A DNA stretch of 54,088 nucleotides, from NCBI RefSeq assembly GCF_900143255.1, contig NZ_FRDI01000002.1, forward strand, positions 1-54,088, given 5' to 3'. The stretch comes from Desulfovibrio litoralis DSM 11393. Lineage in GTDB: Bacteria; Desulfobacterota; Desulfovibrionia; Desulfovibrionales; Desulfovibrionaceae. A program made the position numbers and the translations under genes. Below the pieces are notes generated by a model, which worked only from the letters and a program-made list of their open reading frames with translations, did not search any database and was not told where the DNA came from. Below, one piece after another: positions 16,572 to 23,922 of the stretch (within the stretch, counting starts at the first letter, position 1; each line of letters starts with the position of its first letter).

Positions 16572-17471
16572 ATGAATGCACAAACTTCTCGTTTAGTTTT
16601 AGGTACTGTTCAACTGGGAATGAATTATGGGCTTAACAATCAAAGTGGTCAGCCCGACATAAAAAAAGCCGAAGAAATTATTCATGCGGCTTATGCGGGT
16701 GGGGTAACTTGTTTTGACACTGCCCAAGCTTATGGAAACAGTGAAAGTGTTTTAGGTCTTTGTTTAAATAAGCTAGGTTATAGCGATAAAGTTAAGGTTA
16801 TTTCTAAGCCTTCGCCTGATTTTCAAGGTAAACCGGGAGATTTAAGCACAGCATTGGCTTATTCTTTATCTGAGTTAGGCATAAAAAAACTAGAAGCGTT
16901 TTTGTTGCATCGTGAAGAACATCTGAACTTATTAAGTTTAGAACAGATAAAAGAAGGTCAAGTTTTATTACAAAATGGTCTGCTTAAAGGCTTTGGAGTT
17001 TCAGTTTATACCCCAAGTGTCGCTTTAACAGCCTTAAAACACCCTTTGATTTCCGCTTTACAAATCCCTGCGAGCGTTTTCGACCACCGTTTTAATCAGG
17101 CCGGTGTTTTTAACATAGCTAAATCATTAAATAAACGCATTTATATTCGCTCCGCTTTTTTACAAGGCGTAGTGTGTATGGATTTAGATAAAATTCCGCC
17201 GTTTTTATCCTCTCTAAAACCCGCCTTAGAAGCATATCAAAAATTATGTGTTGAATGTGGATTAAGCAGAACAGGACTGGCTTTATCTTGGCTTTTACAA
17301 GTATATCCCAACGCTTATGTTCTTTTTGGAGCAGAAACTCCGGAACAAGTAGAAGAAAATTTAGCTTCTTTAGCGTCAACCCCCTTGCCAGTTGATGTAG
17401 TTGAGCGTATAGCGAAATTATTCCCTGAACAAGGTGAAAATATTCTTAACCCCGCCCTATGGCAAAGATAA
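16572..17471 (+). CDS. Aldo/keto reductase family protein
   Basis: A 299-residue NAD(P)H-dependent reductase-like TIM barrel: LVLGTVQLGMNYG at the start, FDTAQAYGNSESVLG containing the catalytic D and Y, then ISKP (the usual K position), LLHRE and GFGVSVY. It ends 4 nt before an aminotransferase gene. The pair AKR plus GSA-like aminotransferase is common in loci for surface sugars such as nonulosonic acids or flagellin glycans (knowledge of gene neighbourhoods), but no sugar-nucleotide genes are visible here. The region 16403-16571 before it has no other gene. Confidence 0.85.
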   Translation: MNAQTSRLVLGTVQLGMNYGLNNQSGQPDIKKAEEIIHAAYAGGVTCFDTAQAYGNSESVLGLCLNKLGYSDKVKVISKPSPDFQGKPGDLSTALAYSLSELGIKKLEAFLLHREEHLNLLSLEQIKEGQVLLQNGLLKGFGVSVYTPSVALTALKHPLISALQIPASVFDHRFNQAGVFNIAKSLNKRIYIRSAFLQGVVCMDLDKIPPFLSSLKPALEAYQKLCVECGLSRTGLALSWLLQVYPNAYVLFGAETPEQVEENLASLASTPLPVDVVERIAKLFPEQGENILNPALWQR

Positions 17472-17475
17472 ATAT

Positions 17476-18783
17476 ATGACTATTAATAAATCTATGGCAG
17501 CTCAAGAGCACGCCAAAAAAACTATCCCGGGTATGACACAACTTTTATCTAAACGTCCGGACTTATTTAGCTATGGTGTTTGGCCGGGCTATTATAGCAA
17601 GGCAAAAGGTGCTAAAGTTTGGGATTTAGACGGTAATGAATATCTTGATATGAGCATAGCAGGTATTGGTGCTAACGTTTTAGGTTATGCTGATGATGAG
17701 ATTGATGACGCTGTTTGTTCCGCCATTCGCAAAGGCGTTTCCAGCACTTTAAACTGCCCCGAAGAATTAGAACTCGCCGACCTTTTATGCGAGATTCACC
17801 CTTGGGCAAAAATGGTGCGTTATACTCGCTCAGGTGGCGAAGCCATGACTTTGGCTGTGCGTATTGCCAGAGCGCATACTAAACGTAGCGTAGTAGCTTT
17901 TTGTGGTTATCATGGTTGGCATGATTGGTATTTAGCCGCTAACGTGGGTACTGATAACGCATTAGGTGAGCATCTTATCCCTGGGCTTGAGCCGGCTGGT
18001 GTGCCTGTTGAACTAGCGGGAACAGCTCTTCCTTTTTATGTAAATGATTTAGAAAGTTTAAAAAATATTGCTGAAAAAAGTAAAGATAAACTAGCCGCCA
18101 TAGTAATGGAACCAGTGCGTAATATTTATCCTACCCCTGAATTTTTAGCTGCCGTACAAAAACTAGCTAAAGATACTGGTGCGGTTTTGATTGTTGATGA
18201 GATTTCTGCCGGTTTAAGAATAAATACGGGTGGGGCTCATTTAACTTTTGATAACTTTACCCCTGATATTGCTGTGTTTTCAAAAGCTTTGGGTAATGGC
18301 TACGCTATTTCTGCGGTTATTGGTAACGCTGATGTAATGCAGTCCGCTCAAAAAACTTTTATTAGTAGCACAAACTGGACAGAAAAAGTTGGTCCAACTG
18401 CCGCCCTCGCCACTTTAAGAAAACATGCGAGAGTGAATGCGGGTGTGCGTTTAGTTGAGTTAGGTAGAACTGTTCAAGCTGGTTGGTCAAAACTCGCTGA
18501 AAAACATGGCTTATCTTTACATGTCGGAGGTTTAGAGCCTCTGAGTCATTTTAGTTTTGATGAAAATCCTTTAGAAACCAAGGCATATTTTATTCAGCTT
18601 ATGCTTGATAAAGGCTTTCTCGCTTCTAATCTTTATTATGCTATGTTTGCACATAGCGATGCTGATGTTGAGTCATATTTACATGCTTGTGATCAGGCTT
18701 TTAAAACTATATCCGAAACCAAAGATATTAAAGCTGTTTTAAGGGGTGCTCCGTCTGGCGCCGGCTTTAAACGTATTTCGTAA
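17476..18783 (+). CDS. Class III (glutamate-1-semialdehyde aminomutase-like) aminotransferase
   Basis: A 435-residue PLP enzyme. Recognisable parts are GNEYLDMSIAGIGANVLGY, the phosphate-binding TRSGGEAMTLAVRIAR, CGYHGWHDWY, the metal/PLP aspartate in LIVDEISAGLR and the Schiff-base lysine in VFSKALGNGYAISAVIG. It resembles GSA aminomutase but is probably a sugar or keto-acid aminotransferase given the AKR partner. The ATG at 17476 is chosen because an upstream in-frame start at 17434 lies inside the AKR gene. Its final codons (CGT ATT TCG TAA) lie in the left copy of a 19-bp direct repeat that bounds an inserted cassette. Confidence 0.85.
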   Translation: MTINKSMAAQEHAKKTIPGMTQLLSKRPDLFSYGVWPGYYSKAKGAKVWDLDGNEYLDMSIAGIGANVLGYADDEIDDAVCSAIRKGVSSTLNCPEELELADLLCEIHPWAKMVRYTRSGGEAMTLAVRIARAHTKRSVVAFCGYHGWHDWYLAANVGTDNALGEHLIPGLEPAGVPVELAGTALPFYVNDLESLKNIAEKSKDKLAAIVMEPVRNIYPTPEFLAAVQKLAKDTGAVLIVDEISAGLRINTGGAHLTFDNFTPDIAVFSKALGNGYAISAVIGNADVMQSAQKTFISSTNWTEKVGPTAALATLRKHARVNAGVRLVELGRTVQAGWSKLAEKHGLSLHVGGLEPLSHFSFDENPLETKAYFIQLMLDKGFLASNLYYAMFAHSDADVESYLHACDQAFKTISETKDIKAVLRGAPSGAGFKRIS

Positions 18784-18791
18784 AGCTTAGA
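18773..18791 (+). repeat. Left 19-bp direct repeat bounding an inserted cassette
   Basis: GTATTTCGTAAAGCTTAGA, spanning the aminotransferase stop codon, is repeated exactly at 20004-20022. Between the two copies lie a SUKH-type gene and a second foreign-looking gene. Beyond the right copy the sequence runs directly into an intrinsic terminator, as expected for the original end of the aminotransferase unit. Confidence 0.85.
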
Positions 18792-18826
18792 TGGCTTTAC
18801 ACTTTTAAAATACAGGTAGGTATTTT

Positions 18827-19423
18827 TTGAAAAATACACAATTTAAAGACTTGCAAGAGTCAGGCATTACTTTTGCTCCTGCAGCCGTTCCAATTACTGT
18901 ACATGATATTCAGGAATTTGAGTCGCACATTAACGCAAAATTGCCAGATTGTTACAGAGATTATTTGCTTTATTCTAACGGAAAGCGTTTTAACTTAAAC
19001 GTATCTCCCAATGATAAATTTAGGTATAATGCTCCGGTAGAGTGGCCTGTAGGGCACCCGCTGTATAGAGACGATTACAAAGTGCGATTAGACTATATGC
19101 TGGGCATTGACCATAGTTTAACAGAAGAAGACAGTATGATTGTAACGACCCTACAATGGCGCTATGATCTTATGTCTGGTGCATGGCCAAAGAATACTAT
19201 TGCGATAGCGGTTGATCCAGGTAATGACCTTATATTACTGGGTGTGGGTGAGGAGAATTATGATCAGGTTCTTTTTCTAACCTATGAAAAACTTGATGCA
19301 CGACTTTACGAGGAAAATGAGGGTTCACTGCTTATAGCGTACCACGGCAAAGTAGCGAATAGCTTCTATGATTTTATAAAATCACTGGAACTTGCACCTC
19401 CTATTTCTTCATATCAAAGGTAA
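18827..19423 (+). CDS. SMI1/KNR4 (SUKH) family protein, probable toxin-immunity type
   Basis: A 198-residue protein with the SUKH hallmark near the N-terminus: ITVHDIQEFESHINAKLPDCYRDYLLYSNGKRF (about 22-54), then an acidic middle and ILLGVGEENYDQVLFL resembling the later SUKH strand. SUKH proteins often neutralise polymorphic toxins (established family knowledge). The start is a TTG at 18827 with AGGTAGG upstream; no better ATG exists. No toxin gene is adjacent, so it is an orphan immunity candidate or has another SUKH role. It lies inside the 19-bp-repeat-bounded cassette. Confidence 0.75.
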   Translation: MKNTQFKDLQESGITFAPAAVPITVHDIQEFESHINAKLPDCYRDYLLYSNGKRFNLNVSPNDKFRYNAPVEWPVGHPLYRDDYKVRLDYMLGIDHSLTEEDSMIVTTLQWRYDLMSGAWPKNTIAIAVDPGNDLILLGVGEENYDQVLFLTYEKLDARLYEENEGSLLIAYHGKVANSFYDFIKSLELAPPISSYQR

Positions 19424-19454
19424 AACTTCATTTTTTGTTTTAGGTAAATATGCA

Positions 19455-19964
19455 ATGATTCACATATCTGAGAGCCAACTTACTGATTTTCATAATAGTG
19501 AGATTGAGCAAGCTATTACAGAATTGCAGGGAAAGATATTGGAAGACTTCCCTTGGGCACACGAGGCTTACTCCCCGTTGCAGCTTCGCATAGACATTAA
19601 ATATGCCATTATGAGAGCGGTCATTGCCAATGAACTTGTGGAACCATATGATATTGAAGCATATGTTGACTTAATGTTCCGAATTTCGCCAGACTTTGAC
19701 CAAACACCAGAATTGCATAAGCTGATTTTTGATAAAACCCTTACTCCCCATGAGCGTTGGGATAGTCTTATCTTAGACCCGCAGTACAAACCTATATTGG
19801 AACGATTGGCAGACATCGACAACATGGCAACAAGCCGCCCAGAAAAATATGGGAATATAGCGAAAGCTTACCCCCTCACTTACAATTTGTCAGGATTTCA
19901 GAAGCTATATGCCCGCTTACGCAAAACAGCATATCATTTTTTAGAAGATGGAGAAGACCTTTAA
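19455..19964 (+). CDS. Hypothetical protein of T6SS/polymorphic-toxin neighbourhood type
   Basis: A 169-residue mostly helical protein: ISESQLTDFHNSEIEQAITELQ at the start, LRIDIKYAIMRAVIANELVEPYDIEAYVDLMFRISPDFDQTPEL in the middle. The pattern (a helix, then VEPYDIEAYVDLMF-ISPDFD-TPE) recalls small proteins encoded next to VgrG/PAAR/DUF4123 genes in Proteobacteria; this is from memory and needs a profile search. The C-terminal stretch past residue 115 I do not recognise. The ATG at 19455 is preferred over an upstream extension to 19392, which would overlap the SUKH gene. It sits in the same bounded cassette. Confidence 0.6.
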   Translation: MIHISESQLTDFHNSEIEQAITELQGKILEDFPWAHEAYSPLQLRIDIKYAIMRAVIANELVEPYDIEAYVDLMFRISPDFDQTPELHKLIFDKTLTPHERWDSLILDPQYKPILERLADIDNMATSRPEKYGNIAKAYPLTYNLSGFQKLYARLRKTAYHFLEDGEDL

Positions 19965-20003
19965 CCGCTTGCTTACTTATTTGATGTATGAATTAACAAT
20001 AAA

Positions 20004-20022
20004 GTATTTCGTAAAGCTTAGA
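20004..20022 (+). repeat. Right 19-bp direct repeat bounding the cassette
   Basis: Exact second copy of GTATTTCGTAAAGCTTAGA (first at 18773-18791), 1231 bp away. It is followed 9 nt later by the terminator stem at 20032, so this copy looks like the displaced original end of the aminotransferase transcript. Confidence 0.85.
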
Positions 20023-20031
20023 ATAAAAAAC

Positions 20032-20088
20032 AAAAACCGCCGGATAATGACTAGTAAACAACTTAAGTTATTATTTGGCGGTTTTTTT
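20032..20088 (+). terminator. Intrinsic terminator
   Basis: AAAAACCGCC pairs with GGCGGTTTTT across an AT-rich partly self-complementary loop, followed by a seven-T run. It ends the aminotransferase/cassette unit. Confidence 0.8.
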
Positions 20089-20106
20089 GTTGATTAAACA
20101 GAATCA

Positions 20107-20487
20107 AGACCATTGCAAAACTCCGTTTTGCGTTCTTTTGTCATCATTTTATGCTCTGTATACACATAGCATAAAACGTCTTAAGCCACAAAACCCACTC
20201 ATTTTACAGGAAAATTAAATTTTCCCTTTGTTTCGGGGGATACCCCCGAAGCCCCCAAGTCCACTGGCAGGCAAAGCCAGCCTAGTGTCCTTATGTTTCG
20301 GGGGATACCCCCCAAGCCCCCAAGTCCACTGGCAGGCAAAGCCAGCCTAGTGTCCTTATGTTTCGGGGGATACCCCCCAAGCCCCCAAGTCCACTGGCAG
20401 GCAAAGCCAGCCTAGTGTCATTATTCGTGGTTTTTGGAGTGTCTTTCTAACGAAAGCCACTTTGAGTCTATTGTGCAATAGTCTCAA
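20107..20487 (+). repeat. Dispersed MITE-like repeat, copy 3 (381 bp, longest)
   Basis: Runs from AGACCATTGC with a small hairpin (GCAAAAC-TCC-GTTTTGC), through a TTTTATGCT...AGCATAAAA hairpin, CTCATTTTACAGG and AAATTTTCC, then three tandem 65-bp units, then GTTTTTGGAGTGTC, CGAAAGCCACTT and the 26-bp palindromic end (20462-20487). ATCA occurs on both flanks (20103-20106, 20488-20491). It has no coding capacity. This copy lies just beyond the terminator at 20032. Confidence 0.88.
20231..20424 (+). repeat. Three tandem 65-bp GC-rich units nested in repeat copy 3
   Basis: The units are 20231-20295, 20296-20360 and 20361-20424, nearly identical. Each contains a GGGGGATACCCCC-type palindrome, CCCCCAAGTCC and a CTGGC-AGGCAAA-GCCAG hairpin, and ends AGTGTCCTTATG. 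The units abut with no spacer. A single diverged unit is present in the copy at 41265 and none in the copies at 5303 and 21412. Base composition is far richer in GC than the surroundings. Confidence 0.9.
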
Positions 20488-20496
20488 ATCAGTTTA

Positions 20497-21315
20497 TCAC
20501 TTCTTCTTTATAAATTTTAAAAACTGTTTCGCTTCTGCAAAGTCGGGGTTAAGATCTAAAGCTTTTTCCAAATAAGTTATGACTTTTTGCTTGTGTTCTA
20601 AGTCATAATGCAGTCTTGCCATATTAAAAAGAATGTGTGGGTCATTTGGCGAGAGGCTTTTAGCTTTTTGGTAAGCTTTTAGCGATAGGCGATAAAGTTT
20701 TAACTTTCTTAATTCTCTGGCAATTTCACAAAATAAACCGGCGTGTGCCTCAGTAATTTTGGCTTTTTGTTTTATAACTTTTTCAATTAAAGATAAGGCA
20801 GCACTATGGTTTGCACCGTTTAGATGTTCTTTGGCGATTTGAAATTCTTTCCTGATGCCTTCGCTAAGCATATCAGTCGCTTGTACGCCGTTTTCTGTAA
20901 TTCTTTGACTGCTGACAATAGGAAAAAACTCAGTCAGTTCAAATTGAGGAGTTCTAGGTTTTTTTAGTGGTTGTTTGGTCGATGCTTCGAGTGGGTAAGT
21001 GTTTGTGCCTATAAAATTATCGCTGAACATATCAACGGGAGCAGAGGCGGGCGTTGGAAAAATATCCAATAACTCTTCGCGGGTTAAAGAAGGGGGGTTA
21101 GGCGTTATTGTGGCACTTAGTTCTTTGTCTTTTGTATATTCAAGTTCTAGCTTTATTTCGCTTATACCTTGATATTTCCCGTTGCGTTCAAGTTTTTCGT
21201 TGATGTGTTCAAGAATAATTTGATCATAATTGTATTGCCATACAAAAAATAAAGGTCTTGACTTGCTTTGTTTTTTACTGAAAAATACTTTTGAATAAAC
21301 GCCCATAAACTCCAT
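20497..21315 (-). CDS. TPR-containing protein
   Basis: A 272-residue soluble protein. The N-terminal 100 residues (GVYSKVFFSKKQSKSRPLFFVW...) match nothing I recognise. Tetratricopeptide repeats fill about 170-270 (AALSLIEKVIKQKAKITEAHAGLFCEIAREL; LYRLSLKAYQKAKSLSPNDPHILFNMARLHYDLEHKQKVITYLEKALDLNPDFAEA). The ATG at 21315 has AAAGGTG 5 nt upstream; an apparent start at 21354 has none. It stands between two inverted copies of the dispersed repeat (20107-20487 and 21412-21535). The role is probably protein-protein scaffolding. Confidence 0.7.
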   Translation of the reverse strand: MEFMGVYSKVFFSKKQSKSRPLFFVWQYNYDQIILEHINEKLERNGKYQGISEIKLELEYTKDKELSATITPNPPSLTREELLDIFPTPASAPVDMFSDNFIGTNTYPLEASTKQPLKKPRTPQFELTEFFPIVSSQRITENGVQATDMLSEGIRKEFQIAKEHLNGANHSAALSLIEKVIKQKAKITEAHAGLFCEIARELRKLKLYRLSLKAYQKAKSLSPNDPHILFNMARLHYDLEHKQKVITYLEKALDLNPDFAEAKQFLKFIKKK

Positions 21316-21411
21316 AATAACACCTTTAACCGCATTTTTTAAGAATATTCTCAAACTTGTTTGATTTACATAAGCGAATATTTTTTATATGATTGTAAAA
21401 ATTTCTTTATA

Positions 21412-21535
21412 TTAAGACTATTACATAATAGTCTCAAATAAATTTAGTAATTTTTGTGTTTTAAGACGTTTTATGCTATGTACATACAGAGCATAAGATG
21501 ATCAAAGTACGCAAAATGGATTTTTGCATTGGTCT
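21412..21535 (-). repeat. Dispersed MITE-like repeat, copy 4 (124 bp, internally deleted)
   Basis: Palindromic end (TTAAGACTATTA with TAATAGTCTCAA, 21412-21437), then the TTTTATGCT...AGCATAAGA hairpin and the GCATTGGTCT end. The GGAGTGTC/AAATTTTCC half is missing. TATA flanks it directly (21408-21411 and 21536-21539). Orientation is opposite to copy 3. Confidence 0.82.
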
Positions 21536-21620
21536 TATATTAGAGAATTTTTTGTTTTTTACAATACCCTGATTATCATAAAAATATTTTATATTGCAAG
21601 AAAATAAGGAAGAACCGATT

Positions 21621-22286
21621 ATGCAAGTTACTGTTATCAGAAATATTTTAGAAGCTAACGACAATGTTGCGGCTGAACTCAAAAAATTTTTTAAAGAAAA
21701 TAAAATTTTAGCAGTAAATTTAATTAGTTCTCCGGGTGCGGGAAAGACTACTCTTTTAGAAAATACTTTAACCGCCCTTAAAGACAAATTTAAAATGGCA
21801 GTTATCGAAGGAGATTTGCAAACCGATAATGATGCCAGAAGAGTTGCCGCCACCGGTGCTCAGGCGGTTCAGATTAATACCGAAGGCGGTTGCCATCTTG
21901 ATGCAAAAATGGTGAGAGAAGCCTTACAAGCGATAGATACAAAAGATTTAGATATTTTATTTATTGAGAATGTGGGAAACTTGGTTTGTCCTGTTGAGTT
22001 TGATTGTGGAGAAGACCATAAAATTGCTTTGTTGAGCGTAACCGAAGGCGACGATAAGCCGGAAAAATATCCCCAACTTTTTAGTCTTGCCGGTGCTATG
22101 TTGTTGAATAAAGTTGATTTATTGCCATATGTTGATTTTGATGTAGAAAGATCAATAAAATTTTCTCGCCAAAACAATCCGAGTTTACCTGTTTTCTCTG
22201 TTTCTTGTAGAAAGCCCGAAGGCTTAAACCTTTGGTATGAGTGGCTTGAGAGTGAAAGAAACAAAAAACTGTCGGATAAAAAATAA
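21621..22286 (+). CDS. hypB: Hydrogenase nickel-incorporation GTPase HypB
   Basis: A 221-residue SIMIBI-class GTPase that delivers nickel during [NiFe]-hydrogenase maturation. Walker A SPGAGKTT is at 37-44, EGDLQTDNDA follows, and EGGCHLDA contains the conserved metal-site C91-H92 at the dimer interface. LLNKVDLLPY supplies the guanine-specificity NKxD. The ATG at 21621 follows AAGGAAG by 8 nt. It lacks the N-terminal histidine-rich store and the high-affinity CXXCGC motif of some homologues. No other hyp or hydrogenase gene is in the window. It ends 4 nt before the Smr gene. Confidence 0.92.
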   Translation: MQVTVIRNILEANDNVAAELKKFFKENKILAVNLISSPGAGKTTLLENTLTALKDKFKMAVIEGDLQTDNDARRVAATGAQAVQINTEGGCHLDAKMVREALQAIDTKDLDILFIENVGNLVCPVEFDCGEDHKIALLSVTEGDDKPEKYPQLFSLAGAMLLNKVDLLPYVDFDVERSIKFSRQNNPSLPVFSVSCRKPEGLNLWYEWLESERNKKLSDKK

Positions 22287-22290
22287 AGAA

Positions 22291-23310
22291 ATGGCAAAGC
22301 ATAATGATGCGTTTTTTATGCTTTCAGAACTTTTTTCAGTAAAAATAAAGCATAAACAAAACAGTTCCTTTGAAGAAACAAACTCTAAAGATGTTTTAAA
22401 GTCGCAAAAGCGGAGTAAAGAGGCGTTTTCTTTTTTTCCGAAAGACAGAAAAAAAACAGAACTTGACGATGTCGAATTGTTTCAAAAAGAAATGCAAACT
22501 CTTAAAAAAAGTAAAGGGAAGTGCGTTGAAACGACGCATGGCTATTTTTCTTTGGCAACCCAGCTTGGCGATAAAGTTAAATTAAAAGAGCAGATTATTT
22601 CAGAAAGATCAGAACAAAAAAATTTAGCTTCCAAACAGTTGATGACAAAAAAGACAATAAAAAAACCAGCGAAAAAAAAAGAAAACGCCAGCAACACCGA
22701 AACTATGTCGGAATATTTGAATCCAAATGTTAATGATGATTTATTTACTAAGGCTATGTTTGGAGTTGTTCCCGTTAAATCAAAAGGTAGGGAACTTGTT
22801 GTTGCAAAACCGAATAAAATTCTTATTTCTCCCGAAGAACACAATAAAACCTTACAGGGCTTGATTGACGGGAGTGTTGAGTTTTCTCTTGAATACTCCG
22901 GCGAGTTTATGCAATGTCATGTAAGGGGTTTAGACCCTTTGGTTATAGAAAAATTAAAGGCGGGAAGTTATAGTTATGAAGCTAACCTTGACCTACATGG
23001 GCAAACAACGGAACAGGCATATCGCTCTTTAATTTATTTTATTCAAAATTCTTACCAAAGAAATTTGCGAACGCTTATTGTTGTAACCGGTCGAGGTTTA
23101 AATTCGCCAAACGGTATTTCTGTTTTGAGAGAGCGTATTCAAACTTGGCTTACTAAAGATCCGTTTAAGCGTGTTGTTTTGGGGTTTTGTACGGCACAAG
23201 CTTATGACGGCGGAACGGGGGCTCTTTATATACTTTTAAGAAAATATAAAAAAACTCGCTTTAAAATTGCTTGGGACAGACCTATTGATTTAGATACTTT
23301 AGATGGATAA
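22291..23310 (+). CDS. Smr (MutS2 C-terminal-like) domain protein
   Basis: A 339-residue protein. The long N-terminal part (1-180) is Lys/Glu-rich and low complexity. The C-terminal Smr domain (about 245-330) shows LDLHGQTTEQAYRSL, the TGRGLNS loop and GTGALYILLRK, the three typical Smr blocks. Smr domains nick or cleave nucleic acids, and stand-alone forms act in recombination, repair or ribosome-linked mRNA cleavage (family knowledge). The ATG at 22291 is chosen because an upstream start at 22237 lies in hypB. It starts 4 nt after hypB, so the two are cotranscribed. Confidence 0.82.
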   Translation: MAKHNDAFFMLSELFSVKIKHKQNSSFEETNSKDVLKSQKRSKEAFSFFPKDRKKTELDDVELFQKEMQTLKKSKGKCVETTHGYFSLATQLGDKVKLKEQIISERSEQKNLASKQLMTKKTIKKPAKKKENASNTETMSEYLNPNVNDDLFTKAMFGVVPVKSKGRELVVAKPNKILISPEEHNKTLQGLIDGSVEFSLEYSGEFMQCHVRGLDPLVIEKLKAGSYSYEANLDLHGQTTEQAYRSLIYFIQNSYQRNLRTLIVVTGRGLNSPNGISVLRERIQTWLTKDPFKRVVLGFCTAQAYDGGTGALYILLRKYKKTRFKIAWDRPIDLDTLDG

Positions 23311-23415
23311 ACTTTAATATATTTTCTTTATTTGACTGAGACAAAGCTTGACTTTTTCAACATTCTTTATATATTTTTTTTAGGTAAAATATCTTGATTT
23401 TGCTTTAAGATATTC

Positions 23416-23550
23416 CGGCTGGGGGAGCTTAAAATTTTAACTTATTGTTAAGCGATTTAACTTTAATTTAAGAGATCTTTTAAGCTGAGAGTGGTTTAAT
23501 GCCTGACTCCTCGTACCTGATGCAGTTAATACTGACGTAGGAAAGCTCGA
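23416..23550 (+). ncRNA. TPP riboswitch (THI element)
   Basis: The conserved blocks are in order: GGGGGAGC (23421-23428), GCTGAGAG (23484-23491), CCTGACTCC, GTACCTGATGCAGTTAATAC and GACGTAGGAAAGCTC (ending near 23548). An extended P3-like stem is visible as AGCTTAAAA (23426-23434) with TTTTAAGCT (23478-23486). It lies 150 nt upstream of thiS, with an intrinsic terminator in between, so TPP binding probably causes premature termination of thiSGHF. Confidence 0.93.
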
Positions 23551-23658
23551 TAAAATTAAGCTGAAAAACAATCTTTCAATTAGATTGCTTTGGTTTATAT
23601 TTATAATTATTATTTCACAATGCATAATATATTGTATTTATTATAATAAAAAATATCG

Positions 23659-23682
23659 AGACCTTCGTAAAGGTCTTTTTTT
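23659..23682 (+). terminator. Riboswitch-linked intrinsic terminator before thiS
   Basis: A 7-bp stem AGACCTT (23659-23665) with AAGGTCT (23670-23676) and a T-run, between the TPP aptamer and the thiS ribosome binding site (AAGGAG, 23688-23693). The position fits the expression platform. Confidence 0.85.
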
Positions 23683-23700
23683 ATTTTAAGGAGCGTAACA

Positions 23701-23916
23701 ATGCCGAACTCTTCATTTGAAATTACAGTTAACGGTGAACAGCGTTTTTGCGCTCATCAACAAACTGTCTTAGAGCTGTTGCAACAACTGAATTTACAAC
23801 CTGAAACCGTTGTTGTTGAAATTAACCAAGAAATTATTCCGCTTGAACTCTATAAATCTCATATTATAAACCCTAAAGACAATGTTGAAATTGTTTATTT
23901 TGTGGGCGGAGGTTAA
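23701..23916 (+). CDS. thiS: Sulfur carrier protein ThiS
   Basis: A 71-residue ubiquitin-fold protein (ITVNGEQRFCAHQQTVLELLQQLNL) ending in GGG, so it keeps the C-terminal Gly-Gly that is adenylated by ThiF and thiocarboxylated to give sulfur for the thiazole ring of thiamin. AAGGAGCGTAACA precedes the ATG. First gene of thiSGHF. Confidence 0.93.
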   Translation: MPNSSFEITVNGEQRFCAHQQTVLELLQQLNLQPETVVVEINQEIIPLELYKSHIINPKDNVEIVYFVGGG

Positions 23917-23922
23917 AAAAAC

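Noticed and set aside
17434-17475. Longer N-terminus of the aminotransferase
   Set aside because: It would lie inside the upstream aldo/keto reductase gene; the ATG at 17476 gives the expected length.
20231-20424. CRISPR array
   Set aside because: The 65-bp repeats abut directly with no unique spacers and there are no cas genes; they are tandem units inside a dispersed repeat.
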